64,000 nucleotides of DNA. Origin: Deltaproteobacteria bacterium (lineage in GTDB: Bacteria > Desulfobacterota > Syntrophia > Syntrophales > UBA2210). Under the pieces are notes generated by a model. That model did no database searches and was not told the origin of the DNA. It saw nothing but the letters and a program-made list of their open reading frames with translations. Of the stretch, positions 52,026 through 62,300 are shown one piece after another. Where the stretch lies: assembly GCA_016933965.1 (NCBI GenBank), contig JAFGTS010000055.1:24868-88867 (forward strand), written 5' to 3'. Made by a program: the position numbers and the translations under genes. How positions within the stretch are numbered: the first letter of the stretch is position 1; each line of letters begins with the position of its first letter.

Positions 52026-53528
52026 ATGGCTGATTATGACGTGGTTGTTATCGGTGCCGGGTGTGGCGGCATGAGCGTGGCCGCTCAGTTGGCACACCAG
52101 GGACGTAAAACGCTTGTCATTGAACAGAGCGGAATCGTCGGCGGATGCTGCTCGACCTTTGAAAAGGGCGGGTACCGGTTTGATCTGGGCGCGTCTCTCA
52201 TCGAGGACCCCGAAGTGATCAACTGGTGTTTCGAACGGCTCGGGACCACTCTTTATCAGGAAGTCGACCTGGTAAGCTGCGACCCCGTCTATGATGTCAT
52301 TCTCAAGGATGGAACAAAGATCCGGTATCCCATTTCCAGTGAAGAGTCGGCGAAAAATATCGGCAAGGTCTCACCGGGCGATGTAAAAGGATGGCACGAA
52401 TATGCGGAATACATGCAGGGATTCCTGGATGCGGCACTGGACGGGTTTTTCACGGCTCCGGCGAACACCACCGGCGACGTGATCGAGCTGTTTCGAAAGA
52501 CCCCGCGGTTACTCAAGTATGGTAGTCTGTTCATCAGCAGTTACCAGGACGTGATCGAACGGTTCTTCAAGGATCCCCGGATCAGGGAGTCGGTCGCATT
52601 TCAGAGCTTTTACGGCGGCCTGCCGCCGGATACCTGCCCGGGATATATCGCAATGGTCCCCTGGTCCGAGCACGCCGGTATCTTTTACAGCAAGGGTGGC
52701 ATGATAGGGATTCCCAATGCCCTGAGACGATGCGGTGAAAAAGCCGGGATGGAGATGATGCTGAAGCAGCGGGTGAAACGGGTCATTGTGCGGGACCGCC
52801 GTGCCATGGGTGTCGAGCTTGATGACGGTACGGAGATCACCGCCGATGTGGTGGTGTCGGATATCAATTCAAAGCTTCTCTATCTTGAAATGATAGGGGA
52901 GGAGCATCTGCCCTGGCTGGCACGGGTTGGCATCAAGAGCTATGAATACTCCATGGCCACGCCTATGATGTACCTGGGGGTGGACTATACACCACCGCTT
53001 GACGGGCACCATACCCTCGTAACACGCCCCGTTGAGGAATTGAATGATTTCTGGTGGAACACCTACAAACAGGACCGGTATCCTGAAGAACACTTCGGCA
53101 TCATCAGCTGGCCGTCCCATTCCGATCCGGGCCTGGCCGATAAGGACGGACATCATGTCATCGTGCTCACTCTGGAGCCGGCACCCTACCGTCTCAAAGG
53201 TTCAAGCTGGGATGCGTATAAACCGGCGCTCACGGAACAACTGATCACCTATATGTCGGAACGGTACATTCCCGGTCTGGCCGATCATGTGCAGGTGGCG
53301 GAACTGTCAACGCCGGTAGATTTCGAGCGCCGACTGCTTTCCCCTGAGGGGGCCATTTACGCGCTCCGTCAGGACCTGACCTGCGGTGTCACGTTCCGTC
53401 CCGCAGCCAGATCCAAGAGTATCAAAGGGCTTTACCTGGTGGGTGCGTCCACGCACCCGGGCGGCGGCGTCCCCACAACGATCGCCTCGGGTATGATCGC
53501 GGCGGATCTGATCCGGAAATACGAGTGA
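52026..53528 (+). CDS. FAD-dependent oxidoreductase, CrtI/retinol-saturase-like
   Basis: A 500-residue flavoprotein of the phytoene-desaturase-like family. VVIGAGCGGMSVAAQ (7-21) is the FAD beta-alpha-beta site, followed by VGGCCSTFEKGGYRFDLGAS and C-terminal GLYLVGASTHPGGGVPTTIASGMIAADLI, the FAD-pyrophosphate signature of this family. No phytoene synthase or other carotenoid gene is visible, so the substrate may be another polyunsaturated or isoprenoid compound. It is transcribed divergently from TetR and followed after 15 bp by a 46-codon membrane-peptide gene. Confidence 0.88.
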   Translation: MADYDVVVIGAGCGGMSVAAQLAHQGRKTLVIEQSGIVGGCCSTFEKGGYRFDLGASLIEDPEVINWCFERLGTTLYQEVDLVSCDPVYDVILKDGTKIRYPISSEESAKNIGKVSPGDVKGWHEYAEYMQGFLDAALDGFFTAPANTTGDVIELFRKTPRLLKYGSLFISSYQDVIERFFKDPRIRESVAFQSFYGGLPPDTCPGYIAMVPWSEHAGIFYSKGGMIGIPNALRRCGEKAGMEMMLKQRVKRVIVRDRRAMGVELDDGTEITADVVVSDINSKLLYLEMIGEEHLPWLARVGIKSYEYSMATPMMYLGVDYTPPLDGHHTLVTRPVEELNDFWWNTYKQDRYPEEHFGIISWPSHSDPGLADKDGHHVIVLTLEPAPYRLKGSSWDAYKPALTEQLITYMSERYIPGLADHVQVAELSTPVDFERRLLSPEGAIYALRQDLTCGVTFRPAARSKSIKGLYLVGASTHPGGGVPTTIASGMIAADLIRKYE

Positions 53529-53543
53529 AAAAGGAGGAGGGCC

Positions 53544-53684
53544 ATGAAGGTATTTCTATTTGTTGTGCTGGTCCTGGCGGCGATCGGATACCTCGCCGTC
53601 CGGACAATGAGCCCGTCGAAACGGCGTTTTCTGAAGGAACTGGCACGCCAGATTCCCTATCTGATCCCCCGGTATTTCGTGTGA
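53544..53684 (+). CDS. 46-residue membrane peptide downstream of the CrtI-like gene
   Basis: An ATG after AAAGGAGGAGGGCC opens a 46-codon frame: a hydrophobic helix at residues 2-19 (MKVFLFVVLVLAAIGYLAV), then TMSPSKRRFLKELARQI, a basic amphipathic stretch, and the ending PYLIPRYFV. The strong ribosome site, 15-bp spacing and domain-like composition indicate a real gene. It probably anchors the flavoprotein at the membrane or forms a small membrane subunit; the family is not known to me. It is shorter than common ORF cut-offs and easily missed. Confidence 0.75.
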   Translation: MKVFLFVVLVLAAIGYLAVRTMSPSKRRFLKELARQIPYLIPRYFV

Positions 53685-53707
53685 ACCGAAAAGGAAAAAG
53701 AGGAAAA

Positions 53708-53812
53708 GGGGTCAGGTCTTGCAATATAAGATTTGGTGTCCTATGGGTAACTTCACACCATCACCTGAATGGTTAAAATGGTGTTTTTTGTTATATTGCA
53801 AGACCTGACCCC
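53708..53812. mobile_element. MITE-like element with perfect 22-bp terminal inverted repeats
   Basis: 53708-53729 and 53791-53812 are perfect reverse complements (begin GGGGTCAGGTCTTGC). The 61-bp interior contains a further CACCAT/ATGGTG stem. No coding capacity. It is a small non-autonomous element or REP-type palindrome, lying between the membrane-peptide gene and a terminator. No other copy was noticed in the window. Confidence 0.85.
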
Positions 53813-53832
53813 ATAACACATAACAGAAAGAA

Positions 53833-53861
53833 AAAGGCCGGAAGAACATCTTCCGGCCTTT
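53833..53861. terminator. strong terminator for the dCache gene
   Basis: A perfect 12-bp stem, AAAGGCCGGAAG (53833-53844) pairing with CTTCCGGCCTTT (53850-53861) around five bases. On the minus strand it is followed by a T-rich run and lies 30 bp after the stop of the gene at 53891; it may also stop plus-strand transcription. Confidence 0.85.
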
Positions 53862-53890
53862 CGTTTTACCTGCGACCAACGATGGTCCTC

Positions 53891-55195
53891 TTAATCTTCA
53901 TCGTCGTAATATTTTCCCGCTTCCAGAGACTCCGGCGGGACCTCCGCTTCAATGGAACGATTGACTCCCCGTGCCAGGAGCGAAGCGATGATGAAGAGCA
54001 GTATCATGGCGATGACAAGGATCAGAACGATTGTTGCCATCCAGGCGTTCGCCTCTTTCTCGATCTTGTCGGAGGCGATCCTGGCCTGCTCGTTGTACTT
54101 GTCAACATCGACACCCAGGGCTACCCAGCCGAACCCCGCCGGGGTTGGATACTGCACGGAATAATAGGGTACCGGTGCGTAGGCCACAACTTTTGTGTGT
54201 CCAGCGAACTTGTAAACCTTGACACCCGAATTGCCGGCAGCAGCGTCCTGCGCCACCTGGGGCAATGCGGCATCAATATCACCGAGCAGATTGAGATTCA
54301 GGACCTCTTCGCCTTTCTTGGACAGTTCCGCGGCTGTATCACCCGTGAAAGGCGGAACAGGGGTTCCGTCCTCGCGGAGTCCCGCGATGTGGTAATCGTT
54401 GGGATGGGAGATAACATATCCCCGGTTGTCCACCATATAGGCGTAGTTTCCCGTTGAAGCATCGGCTTCCAGTACATGGCCGGTCTGTGTCGGTATAATG
54501 GTATCGGTCATGGCAGCCAGATGCCGTACATCGAGAGCAAGGGTGATCATACCTGTAAATCCCTGCTTATCGAAAAGCGGTGTCGCAAAACGAACAATAC
54601 CTTCAAACCGTTTGCCGCTCTCGAACTCGGACCTGTTGACATACAAGCCGGTAACCGGCGATATGTAAACATCACCCTTGTTGAGGGCTTTGGTTTTCTG
54701 GAAATACTCTTCCGTCTTGAAAGTCGTGTTTGCCGGATCGCTGACGTTCACCAGTTCGCTTTTCGGTGAGATTTCCCCACCTGCAATCTTAATGACTTCA
54801 TTCCCCGCTTCATCAATCAGCGCCATTTCCGTATACAGGGGCTCGAGTATCTTGACGATCTGTCCATCCTGTTTCATCCAGAGGGCCTGTTTGTTGTTTT
54901 CGACGAACTCCTTGTATGCTTCCGGTGTCTGCGGCAGGATCGTGGCGATCAAAACGTTCCGCTCGCTTTCCTGCAGGAAGTTCGCGACATTTTCAGCAAC
55001 CGTCGTGGCCCGTATCAGCATTTCTTGCTGGGATTTCTCATCAAGAACGGAAATTGCCCCCTTCTTGGATACGTCCCCTAATTGAAAAATGCCGTTGGCG
55101 ATGAGAAATGACATCAATAATAAGGGGATGACGATAAGCAGGAAGAATACTCTCGCAACCGTCAATAACTGCTTACCTTGTTTCGTTTCTGCCAT
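53891..55195 (-). CDS. membrane-anchored dCache-domain protein without an output domain
   Basis: A 434-residue protein: membrane helix (about 13-35), extracytoplasmic double-Cache-like region (40-370; TVAENVANFLQESERN, GDVYISPVTGLYVNRSEF, DNRGYVISHPNDYHI, YYSVQYPTPAGFGWVALGVD), second helix (about 385-408), and only about 25 acidic cytoplasmic residues (SIEAEVPPESLEAGKYYDDED). Such sensors usually end in kinase, cyclase or methyl-accepting domains; here none follows, so it may signal through a partner. It is 55 bp downstream of the ATP synthase subunit c gene and may share its transcript. Confidence 0.82.
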   Translation of the reverse strand: MAETKQGKQLLTVARVFFLLIVIPLLLMSFLIANGIFQLGDVSKKGAISVLDEKSQQEMLIRATTVAENVANFLQESERNVLIATILPQTPEAYKEFVENNKQALWMKQDGQIVKILEPLYTEMALIDEAGNEVIKIAGGEISPKSELVNVSDPANTTFKTEEYFQKTKALNKGDVYISPVTGLYVNRSEFESGKRFEGIVRFATPLFDKQGFTGMITLALDVRHLAAMTDTIIPTQTGHVLEADASTGNYAYMVDNRGYVISHPNDYHIAGLREDGTPVPPFTGDTAAELSKKGEEVLNLNLLGDIDAALPQVAQDAAAGNSGVKVYKFAGHTKVVAYAPVPYYSVQYPTPAGFGWVALGVDVDKYNEQARIASDKIEKEANAWMATIVLILVIAMILLFIIASLLARGVNRSIEAEVPPESLEAGKYYDDED

Positions 55196-55250
55196 TTCCT
55201 TCTCCCCCTAACGTTAGTGTGTTATACGTTTATCTTCGATATTTCGTCTC

Positions 55251-55625
55251 TTAACCGAAAAGGAAACTCGAATAGGGGTTTGCGTAGAGAAGGACAAGCG
55301 AAACAACAAGGGCGTAAATGGCGATCGATTCGGCCATGGCCATACCGACCAGCATGGTCATCATGATCTTTCCCTGAACTCCGGGATTTCTTCCCACTGC
55401 GCTACAGGCACCGCTTGCGGCGTTACCGATACCGGCGCCGGCACCGATCGCACCCAGGCCGATTGCCAGACCCGCACCGATCATCGCACCGACAGCAAAG
55501 ATAACCTTGATATAGGTTCCTTCAGCAGGAAGAGCCTCAGCGGCGAAGACGCTCGATGTGGATACAAACAATGCCGCCGTAGACGTTAGTAAGGCTAATA
55601 CCCACTTTACTGATTTCCTGAACAT
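55251..55625 (-). CDS. atpE: ATP synthase F0 subunit c
   Basis: A 124-residue proteolipid, longer than the usual 80 because of an N-terminal signal-like segment (1-30, ending SSVFAAEA). The Gly-rich first helix (GAMIGAGLAIGLGAIGAGAGIG), the polar loop GRNPGVQGK and the second helix with MAMAESIAIYALV (ion-binding Glu) are clear. The Gln of sodium-type c subunits is not found in helix 1, which favours protons, although ES in helix 2 is kept. No other F0F1 gene is nearby; it is followed by the dCache gene. It has a GAAAGGAGAG ribosome site. Confidence 0.93.
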   Translation of the reverse strand: MFRKSVKWVLALLTSTAALFVSTSSVFAAEALPAEGTYIKVIFAVGAMIGAGLAIGLGAIGAGAGIGNAASGACSAVGRNPGVQGKIMMTMLVGMAMAESIAIYALVVSLVLLYANPYSSFLFG

Positions 55626-56199
55626 GTTTCTCTCCTTTCATCCATAAAGAATAGTTTCTTTCACACGGCGCGGTCAGCGCCTCAGTGTCTTGAGAAAACA
55701 CTCTCAACAAACCGCGTGTAGTGACTGCAACAGGTATGCCATAAATCCGACGGTCATTCCTTCCAGCGCATAATGCCTTATAATGGTTACCCTATTTTCA
55801 GTATTGTCACGCACCGGAAAATGAATGCCGGTCATTCTGTATTTAACGTTTCATTCAAAACGGGCGCTTTCCCGTTGAACGAAAAGTTGAATCGCCTTAT
55901 ACGCGATTCCCTTTTCCACTGTCAATACCATAATGAGATTCATGAGAGCATGGAGGAGCCACCGTGCGGATGCGACATACGAACCGTTTGATATACAGAA
56001 ACATTTCCGTCAGATTTTCAGAACCGCAGATCACTATCTCATAAAACCAGCGTCTTTACAAATTCCAAGATTAAAGAAATGCGGGGTTCACTTGTTTTGA
56101 CGCGATGCGTTAAAAGAACCTGCTTGTGCGTATAAAAAAAGCAGTGATTCGAAGAAACCTGTGGTACACATAGTACATGTTCGGTCAGGAGAAGCGAAG
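55626..56199. other. gap between atpE and the FAD oxidoreductase gene
   Basis: About 570 bp between divergent genes. I see a GTGT...ACAC hairpin (about 55686-55708) in the atpE leader and GTAC-ACATA-GTAC (56163-56175) before the oxidoreductase. Neither strand shows a coding frame with a ribosome site that I trust, and no promoter is convincing. Confidence 0.4.
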
Positions 56200-57654
56200 A
56201 TGCTCACAAGAAACGCGGCGGCAAAGGAAGGCGGGATCTTCGAGTCACAGGTCCCGAAATGGGATGAGATCGCTGATGTGGTAATAATAGGCAGTGGATT
56301 CGCCGGGCTCACTGCGGCGATCGAGGCGTGTAACGCCGGTGCCTCCGTCCTCATATTGGAAAAGATGAAGGCCCCCGGGGGAAACTCCATCATCAGCGAC
56401 GGCGGCATTGCCGCGGCGGGTACGCGGATGCAGGAAAAAGCAGGCATCAAGGATTCACCCGAGCTTATGTGCTCTGATATGCTCAAGGCCGGTCTGGGCC
56501 TGAACTATCCGGAGCTGGTCCGCGAGGTTGCAGAGCGCTCGAATGAGGTCTTTCAGTGGTCTATCGATTATCTGGGAGTGGAATATCTTGACCGGGTGGA
56601 TCGGTTCGGGGGGCATTCCGTTCCCCGCTGTTATACGGCGCGAAACGTGACCGGCCTGACGATCATAAAGCGGCAGCTTGCGACAATGAAGCAGCTTGGA
56701 ATGGAGATACGGACGCAAATGCACCTGCGTAAGTTTATCCGAAATTCCGAAGGCCGGGTGTGCGGCGTTCTCGTTCGCGACGGATATGATCACAGGGATG
56801 CGGACAGCGGGTCCGACCGGTATATCCAGGCACGAAAGGCGGTTGTTCTCGCCACGGGTGGTTTCGGCAGTGATGTTGCATTCCGCGTCGCCCAGGACCC
56901 CCGCCTGTCCGCGGAGATAGATACGACGAACAAACCCTTCGCCACCGCCGAAGGTTTGAAAGAGGCCATGAAGATAGGGGCCATGCCCGTTCATCTTTCA
57001 CAGATACAGCTCGGCCCATGGGCCTCTCCCGATGAAAAGGGATTCGGTGTCGGACCCGGCTTTTCGGATTACATCGTATTCCTTTACGGAATAGTGATAG
57101 ACCCTGGTACGGGTCGCCGGTTCGTGAATGAACTGGCGGACCGCAAAACCCTGTCTGATGCGATACTCAATATCGGCCGGCCCTGCATCGGTATCGCCGA
57201 CGCACAGGCGGTCGAACGGTCAGGCTGGAGTATAGACCGGTGTCTGAAGAAGGGCGTGGTGAAAGAATTCGATGGATTGCGGGAACTTGCCTCGTTCTAT
57301 GGTCTTCCTCACAGTGGATTGAAACCTGCGATCGAAGAATACAACGGTTTCGTCGTGAAAGGGCAGGATGAAACGTTCGGCAAACAAATTCTGCCGGATG
57401 CGGCAACAATAACGCATCCTCCCTATTATGGGATGCGATTATGGCCCAAGGTGCATCATACGATGGGCGGTGTCCGGATCGATGTCAGAGGTCAGGTCAT
57501 AGATCTGGATCAAAACCCGGTGAGGGGAGTATACGCGGCCGGCGAGGTCACGGGAGGCATCCATGGTGCCTGCCGTCTCGGCAGTTGTGCCATTACGGAC
57601 TGCTTTGTCTTCGGGCGCATTGCCGGAAGGAACGCCGCTGCCGAGAGTGCCTGA
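56200..57654 (+). CDS. FAD-binding oxidoreductase, fumarate-reductase/ketosteroid-dehydrogenase-like
   Basis: A 484-residue flavoprotein. The FAD site is VVIIGSGFAGLTAAIEA (about 28-44), followed by KAPGGNSIISDGGI, VLATGGFGSD in the cap boundary, and the C-terminal HTMGGVRIDVRGQVID...GVYAAGEVTGGIHGACRLGSCAI signature of the FAD_binding_2 family. There is no heme-binding CXXCH and no signal peptide, so it is a soluble cytoplasmic enzyme, perhaps an enoate or ketosteroid type. ATG 56200 follows AGGAGAAGC; an ATG-less extension to 56161 is unlikely. Substrate unknown. Confidence 0.85.
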   Translation: MLTRNAAAKEGGIFESQVPKWDEIADVVIIGSGFAGLTAAIEACNAGASVLILEKMKAPGGNSIISDGGIAAAGTRMQEKAGIKDSPELMCSDMLKAGLGLNYPELVREVAERSNEVFQWSIDYLGVEYLDRVDRFGGHSVPRCYTARNVTGLTIIKRQLATMKQLGMEIRTQMHLRKFIRNSEGRVCGVLVRDGYDHRDADSGSDRYIQARKAVVLATGGFGSDVAFRVAQDPRLSAEIDTTNKPFATAEGLKEAMKIGAMPVHLSQIQLGPWASPDEKGFGVGPGFSDYIVFLYGIVIDPGTGRRFVNELADRKTLSDAILNIGRPCIGIADAQAVERSGWSIDRCLKKGVVKEFDGLRELASFYGLPHSGLKPAIEEYNGFVVKGQDETFGKQILPDAATITHPPYYGMRLWPKVHHTMGGVRIDVRGQVIDLDQNPVRGVYAAGEVTGGIHGACRLGSCAITDCFVFGRIAGRNAAAESA

Positions 57655-57674
57655 CGTAAGCCCCGGAATGCGGG

Positions 57675-58664
57675 TTACAAACGATAGGTCGCCCCCGCCT
57701 TGAGCACTATTGTTGCAGCAGTAAGTTCTTTTATCATGCGGTCAAGAGCGTGGTCACAGGTGTCATGTCCTGAAAGATACACTTCCTCAGGGCCGGCGTC
57801 ATTGATGGCGGCAATGGTGCGGCTCAGATCCTCATCGGTGATCCGCTGCCACGGGGGTTTGCCCGTACCGAAGAGCATCTGGATCTTGATGCCGGCACGG
57901 TTGCCTCTCCCCTCAGTAACAGGGAAATGGAGCCCTCCGCCGACCGCATGGAGCGGTTCATCGGACAGACGGGAGACCATTTCCAGAATAACCTCTATGG
58001 TCGGATGACCGCAGCCGGTAAAGACAATCAGACCCTTTCCCTTGACACGTGCCACCAGCGCCTGTTCCTCCGTGTGACCGAGCATGAAAAGCCTCCTGGC
58101 CAGGGGGCCGGTGGACGCAATACCAGCGGCAAGGAGTTGCGGTCTTTCGATGAGCCGGGCGTCGAATCCCTCAGCCGTGGCCATATCGGGAAGGAAACAG
58201 GGTATGTGCCGCGTCGGAAGCAGTTTTTCCGGTACCGTTACTTTCAAGGAACGCTGAGCGGAAATACCTCCCATGTGATCACAGTGGAGATGTGAGATCG
58301 TCAGGGCATCGACCTGGTCAAGATGAAAACCGAGCTTTTCGGCGTTATGAACAAAGGCCGGCCGATCAGGGCCGAAGCCGATATCGAAGAGCATCGAACC
58401 CAGATTGTTCTTAAAGAGGTAGGAAACGCCGGCATCTCCTAAAAACCCTTGTTCCCTTTTCCACTCCACCAGAACTGTCAGCTCGAGAAAATCAAGTTCA
58501 GGCAGCTCAAGTGGCTCGGCCCGGTCTATTCGTTGTCTGTTCAGCCCCGCGACTTCTTCACGTCCCTTCTGAAATCGCCGGTTCCTGACAAGCAACAGGG
58601 GAAGTGTGACCGGAGAAGTGATGGCCAGAAACGGCCACCATGCAGGTGATATACGATATGGCAT
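57675..58664 (-). CDS. metallo-beta-lactamase-fold hydrolase
   Basis: A 329-residue protein with a short hydrophobic N-terminus (PFLAITSPVTLPLLLV) that may be a membrane anchor. The metal motif SHLHCDHMGG, GCGHPT and SGHDTCDH fit the dihydropteroate-related MBL subgroup also found with SLHCCH-type metal sites; the gene's SHLHCDH includes an extra Cys. It is convergent with the FAD oxidoreductase gene, with only 20 bp between stops. Reaction and partner are unknown. Confidence 0.82.
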   Translation of the reverse strand: MPYRISPAWWPFLAITSPVTLPLLLVRNRRFQKGREEVAGLNRQRIDRAEPLELPELDFLELTVLVEWKREQGFLGDAGVSYLFKNNLGSMLFDIGFGPDRPAFVHNAEKLGFHLDQVDALTISHLHCDHMGGISAQRSLKVTVPEKLLPTRHIPCFLPDMATAEGFDARLIERPQLLAAGIASTGPLARRLFMLGHTEEQALVARVKGKGLIVFTGCGHPTIEVILEMVSRLSDEPLHAVGGGLHFPVTEGRGNRAGIKIQMLFGTGKPPWQRITDEDLSRTIAAINDAGPEEVYLSGHDTCDHALDRMIKELTAATIVLKAGATYRL

Positions 58665-59104
58665 TCACGAACCTCCCATAAAATTAAGTCGGCCTCACTC
58701 GCCAAAATTAATGACCACGTACGAAGTCGTCAAAATTAATTTCTGAAACCGAGCGTTCTCCGGGAGCGCAAGATAAGATTAATCAATGGCACATCTGCAG
58801 GTATAGGTAATCAAGGATATCCCCTCAAAGTAATTTGGTCAATGATTTCCTTTTGTCCGGTTGTAACTGCCCGCACCTTGTTGACAGACCGTTCCATGAC
58901 GGCCATCTTTCAAATGGGAATACGGCACGATCCGTTTTGGGGAGGCCTTTGAACACTGCTTTGTGCGGTGCGGGTCGTGGTTTTCCAATGATTTTTTACA
59001 TTTTTATTGAATTATTAATAAGGTCTGTAGTATTCGTCGCTTATGACATTCCGGATTGATTTTTGTCCCTGATCGAAAGATCACATCACGCGAGAGGGTT
59101 CAGA
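58665..59104. other. gap between the MBL-fold gene and the sensor operon
   Basis: About 440 bp. The MBL-side end contains AAAATTAA three times in 60 bp (58680, 58704 and 58732), spaced 24 and 28 bp, in A/T-rich DNA. Possible promoter hexamers near 59005-59035 are poor. No gene is supported. Confidence 0.4.
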
Positions 59105-59284
59105 ATGCAGGAGATATTGACAGTTGCGACGTACCTCGTCATGTGGCTCATCTGCAAGTGGGTGCTGAATATAGAGAGTGGGTTGATTACACTGATCATC
59201 TCCCTTGGCGCGGCCGTCGGCGTTTATTTCCTTATCGCCTTCAAGGAGTATGAGGAAAAGAAAAAACGCGACAATGAGGAATGA
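59105..59284 (+). CDS. small two-helix membrane protein
   Basis: A 59-residue peptide of two hydrophobic helices (about 5-20, ILTVATYLVMWLICKW; 25-45, LITLIISLGAAVGVYFLIAF) and a charged tail KEYEEKKKRDNEE. The ATG follows GAGAGGGTTC. It ends close to or overlapping the sensor-kinase start, so it is likely translated with it. It may be a small accessory to the kinase; no family is recognised. Confidence 0.65.
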   Translation: MQEILTVATYLVMWLICKWVLNIESGLITLIISLGAAVGVYFLIAFKEYEEKKKRDNEE

Positions 59285-59345
59285 CGGTGCATTCCGCGGG
59301 AATACGAGCCGTTTCAGTCAAGAGAGAATCAAGCCGGATCAGAGA

Positions 59346-62300
59346 ATGAATCGGTATTTTAAAAGCAAAAAGGGAATTTCAATCTGGATAACCACATCGG
59401 TTATCATCCTGCTTATCATCCTTCTGGCCCTTACCGTCAATCATGCCAGGGAAAAAGCGATCATCGAACAGTTCAGCCGTCAGCAGGCGACCATTGCGGC
59501 CGGGGCGGCCGCCGGCATAGAGGACATGGTAGCCGGCATCGAACGGATCATCGTGATCCTTTCCAAATTGCCGACGGTGGAACAGATCGAATGCGAGGAA
59601 ACGATCCGGAGCATTCAGACCGCCTATGATGACCTGGATGGGAAGGTCGAATTCATCGTTCGGCTCGACGGGAACGGCGATATTTCCTGCGGGTATCCTC
59701 CTGCTTTCATCGATGTCGCAGCATTTGAAAACTTCAGCGGCCATCCATTCTTTGCAAACATCCGTGAATCCCGGGAATTTTATGTTGGTGAGTTCTCGCT
59801 GTCGGGCGCAGCGGGCATGCTTCCCGAGTGGGGATCCGTCCCGATGACGGCGATCGCCGTTCCCTCCGTGGACCGAAACGGAGAATTCGTCGGGGCAACG
59901 CTGGCCGCGCTTTCACTGAAAACGATAGTCAAGCGGTACGTGGCACCGGCGGCGGAAAAGGGCGTGTACGATTTCTGGATCGTCGACGGGGCGGGAACGA
60001 TCATTTTTCATTCAAACCCGGTGTTGGTCGGCAAGAACGTCGAAAATATTTCAACTCTCAGGGAGCCTGTTTTCGAGGAAATCGCGGGGGGAACCGGATT
60101 GGGATACGGCGGGTACGTTGTGAGCAAGGGCATGGGGGATATACGACGCAGCATCGTCGCCTATGCACCGATGCGCATAGGTTCCCTGCAGTGGTCTTTT
60201 GTCATGGTCACCCCCTATAAGGCAGTCATAGCCATCGTGAGGAAGGCGTTCATCAATATCATGCTCGGCGCAGCCGGGCTCATTGTCGTCGTGATCATAA
60301 CCGGGACCACCATCGCGCGGGCCGGCGCCAGGCGGCTCCGTCTTCACGAGGAATTGAAGCGTCTTCAGGAACGGGAGGAGTGGCAGGGCAAGCTCCTGAG
60401 AGAGAAGAAGACCGTGGAAGGGATCATTGAAGGGTCCCCGGTCCCCACCTTTGTTATCGACAAGGAACATCGGGTCATACTGTGGAACAGGGCCTGCGCC
60501 GAACTGACCGGATCGAGCGCCCGGGACATGATCGGGACGGACCGGCACTATATTCCCTTTTACCGTGAGAAAAGGCCGCTTATCGCCGATATTATCGTCG
60601 ATTATGACCACGAAGTGCTGCAGAAGTACTACGGTGCGAAGAAGATCGTACAATCCGATATTGTTGAAGGTGCTTACGAGGCAAAGGATTATTTTGAAAA
60701 TCTCAATGGAAAGGACCGGTATCTCTATTTCCTCGCCGCCCCGATCTATGATGAGAAGGGAGAGGTGACGGCGGCGATCGAGAGTATTCAGGATATCTCA
60801 TATGAAGAGGAGATGGCCCGGAACCTTCGCGAGTTTGCCGACAGTATTGAAAGAGAGAAGAAGACCGTGGAAGGAATCGTCGAGGGATCGCCGATCCCGA
60901 CCTTTGTCATCGACAAGCACCATACCATTATCTTCTGGAACAAGGCCTGTGCCGAACTGACAGGGTATGACGCCGCGCAGATGATCGGCACCGGCAAACA
61001 TTACCTTCCTTTTTACCGCGAAAAGAGACCGGTCATCGCCGATTTCATCATCGACGGGAACGTCGCCGGACTGGATCAGTATTACGGTTCCAAGAAAGTA
61101 CGGAAATCAGAGGTGGTCCGGGGGGCCTACGAGGCACGGGACTTCTTTGCCAACCTGGGAGGCAGGGACCGGCATCTCTATTTTCTGGCGGCGCCCATAT
61201 ACGATGACAAGGGGAACATTACCGCCGCCGTTGAAACATTGCAGGATATTTCCCGGGAAAAGGAAATGTCGGAGCATCTTCGCGAGTATGCGGACAACCT
61301 CCAGAAGGAGCTCAAGGAGAACATAAAGCTCAGGAAGGAGATCGAAGAGCTCTATAATTATCTCCAATCCATCATCGACAGCCTGCCCGACAAGATTTTC
61401 GACCTGAGCGGTGAGGGGATTATCAACTTTGTGAGCAGAGACATTAAGCGCGACGGAGGGATATCGAAAGAGATCAAGGGGATGCATTTTACGGAATTCG
61501 TCGATCCCCAGCACCGGGATTACGTCATAACAAAATGGAACGATGCCAAGAATGGAATATTCAAACCCTATGAGCTTGAAGTGACGGCCCGCGACGGGAC
61601 GCGGCGGGACCTGCTCATTTCACCCCGCCCCGTAAAGGGAACGGACCGGTATGTTCTCGTTCAGCGAGATATCACAGAGCTGAAAGATCTTGAAAAGAAG
61701 TATTATGAAAGCCAGAAACTGGCGGCGGTGGGACAGCTATCCGCCGGCATTGCCCATGAAGTAAGGAATCCCCTCTCATCGATCAAGATGAGCCTTCAGA
61801 TCCTCGAAAAACGTATGAATCCGCAGGGCAACGACATGAAGCGGTTCCGGATCGCTCAGAGGGAAGTTGAGCACCTGGAAAAACTGGTCAATGATGTGCT
61901 CGTTTTCGCCAGGCCCGCGGAACCCAGGAAAGAGTTGTCCGATGTCAGGGGGATCATGGAGCATGCTCTCGCGATGGTGGAAAAGGCCCTGACGGATAAA
62001 AGGATCAAACTGCACCAGCGATACGATGACGGGATTCCTCTCATGAACGTTGATCCGGCAATGATGGAACAGGCGCTCATCAACCTGTACCACAACGCTG
62101 TTGACGCCATGGAGGAAAACGGAAAACTTCTCATATCGGCCAAAATGAGCGGTAAGAACAGAAACAGGCTGAAGATCGAAATAGAAGATAACGGGTGCGG
62201 TATCGACGAGGCCGATCTGCCGCACCTGTTCAACCCCTTCTTTACGAAGAAAAAATACGGGACCGGGCTGGGACTTTCCCAGGTCAGTAAAATTATTGAT

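Noticed and set aside
55251..55625. Sodium-type ATP synthase subunit c
   Set aside because: ES is present in helix 2, but the helix-1 Gln of sodium-binding c subunits aligns with Ile in GAGAGIG.
55773..55991. A 72-codon plus-strand frame between atpE and the FAD oxidoreductase
   Set aside because: No ribosome site and no coding-like composition.
58680..58740. Three AAAATTAA repeats as a regulatory array
   Set aside because: Short A/T words in A/T-rich DNA with unequal spacing are expected by chance.
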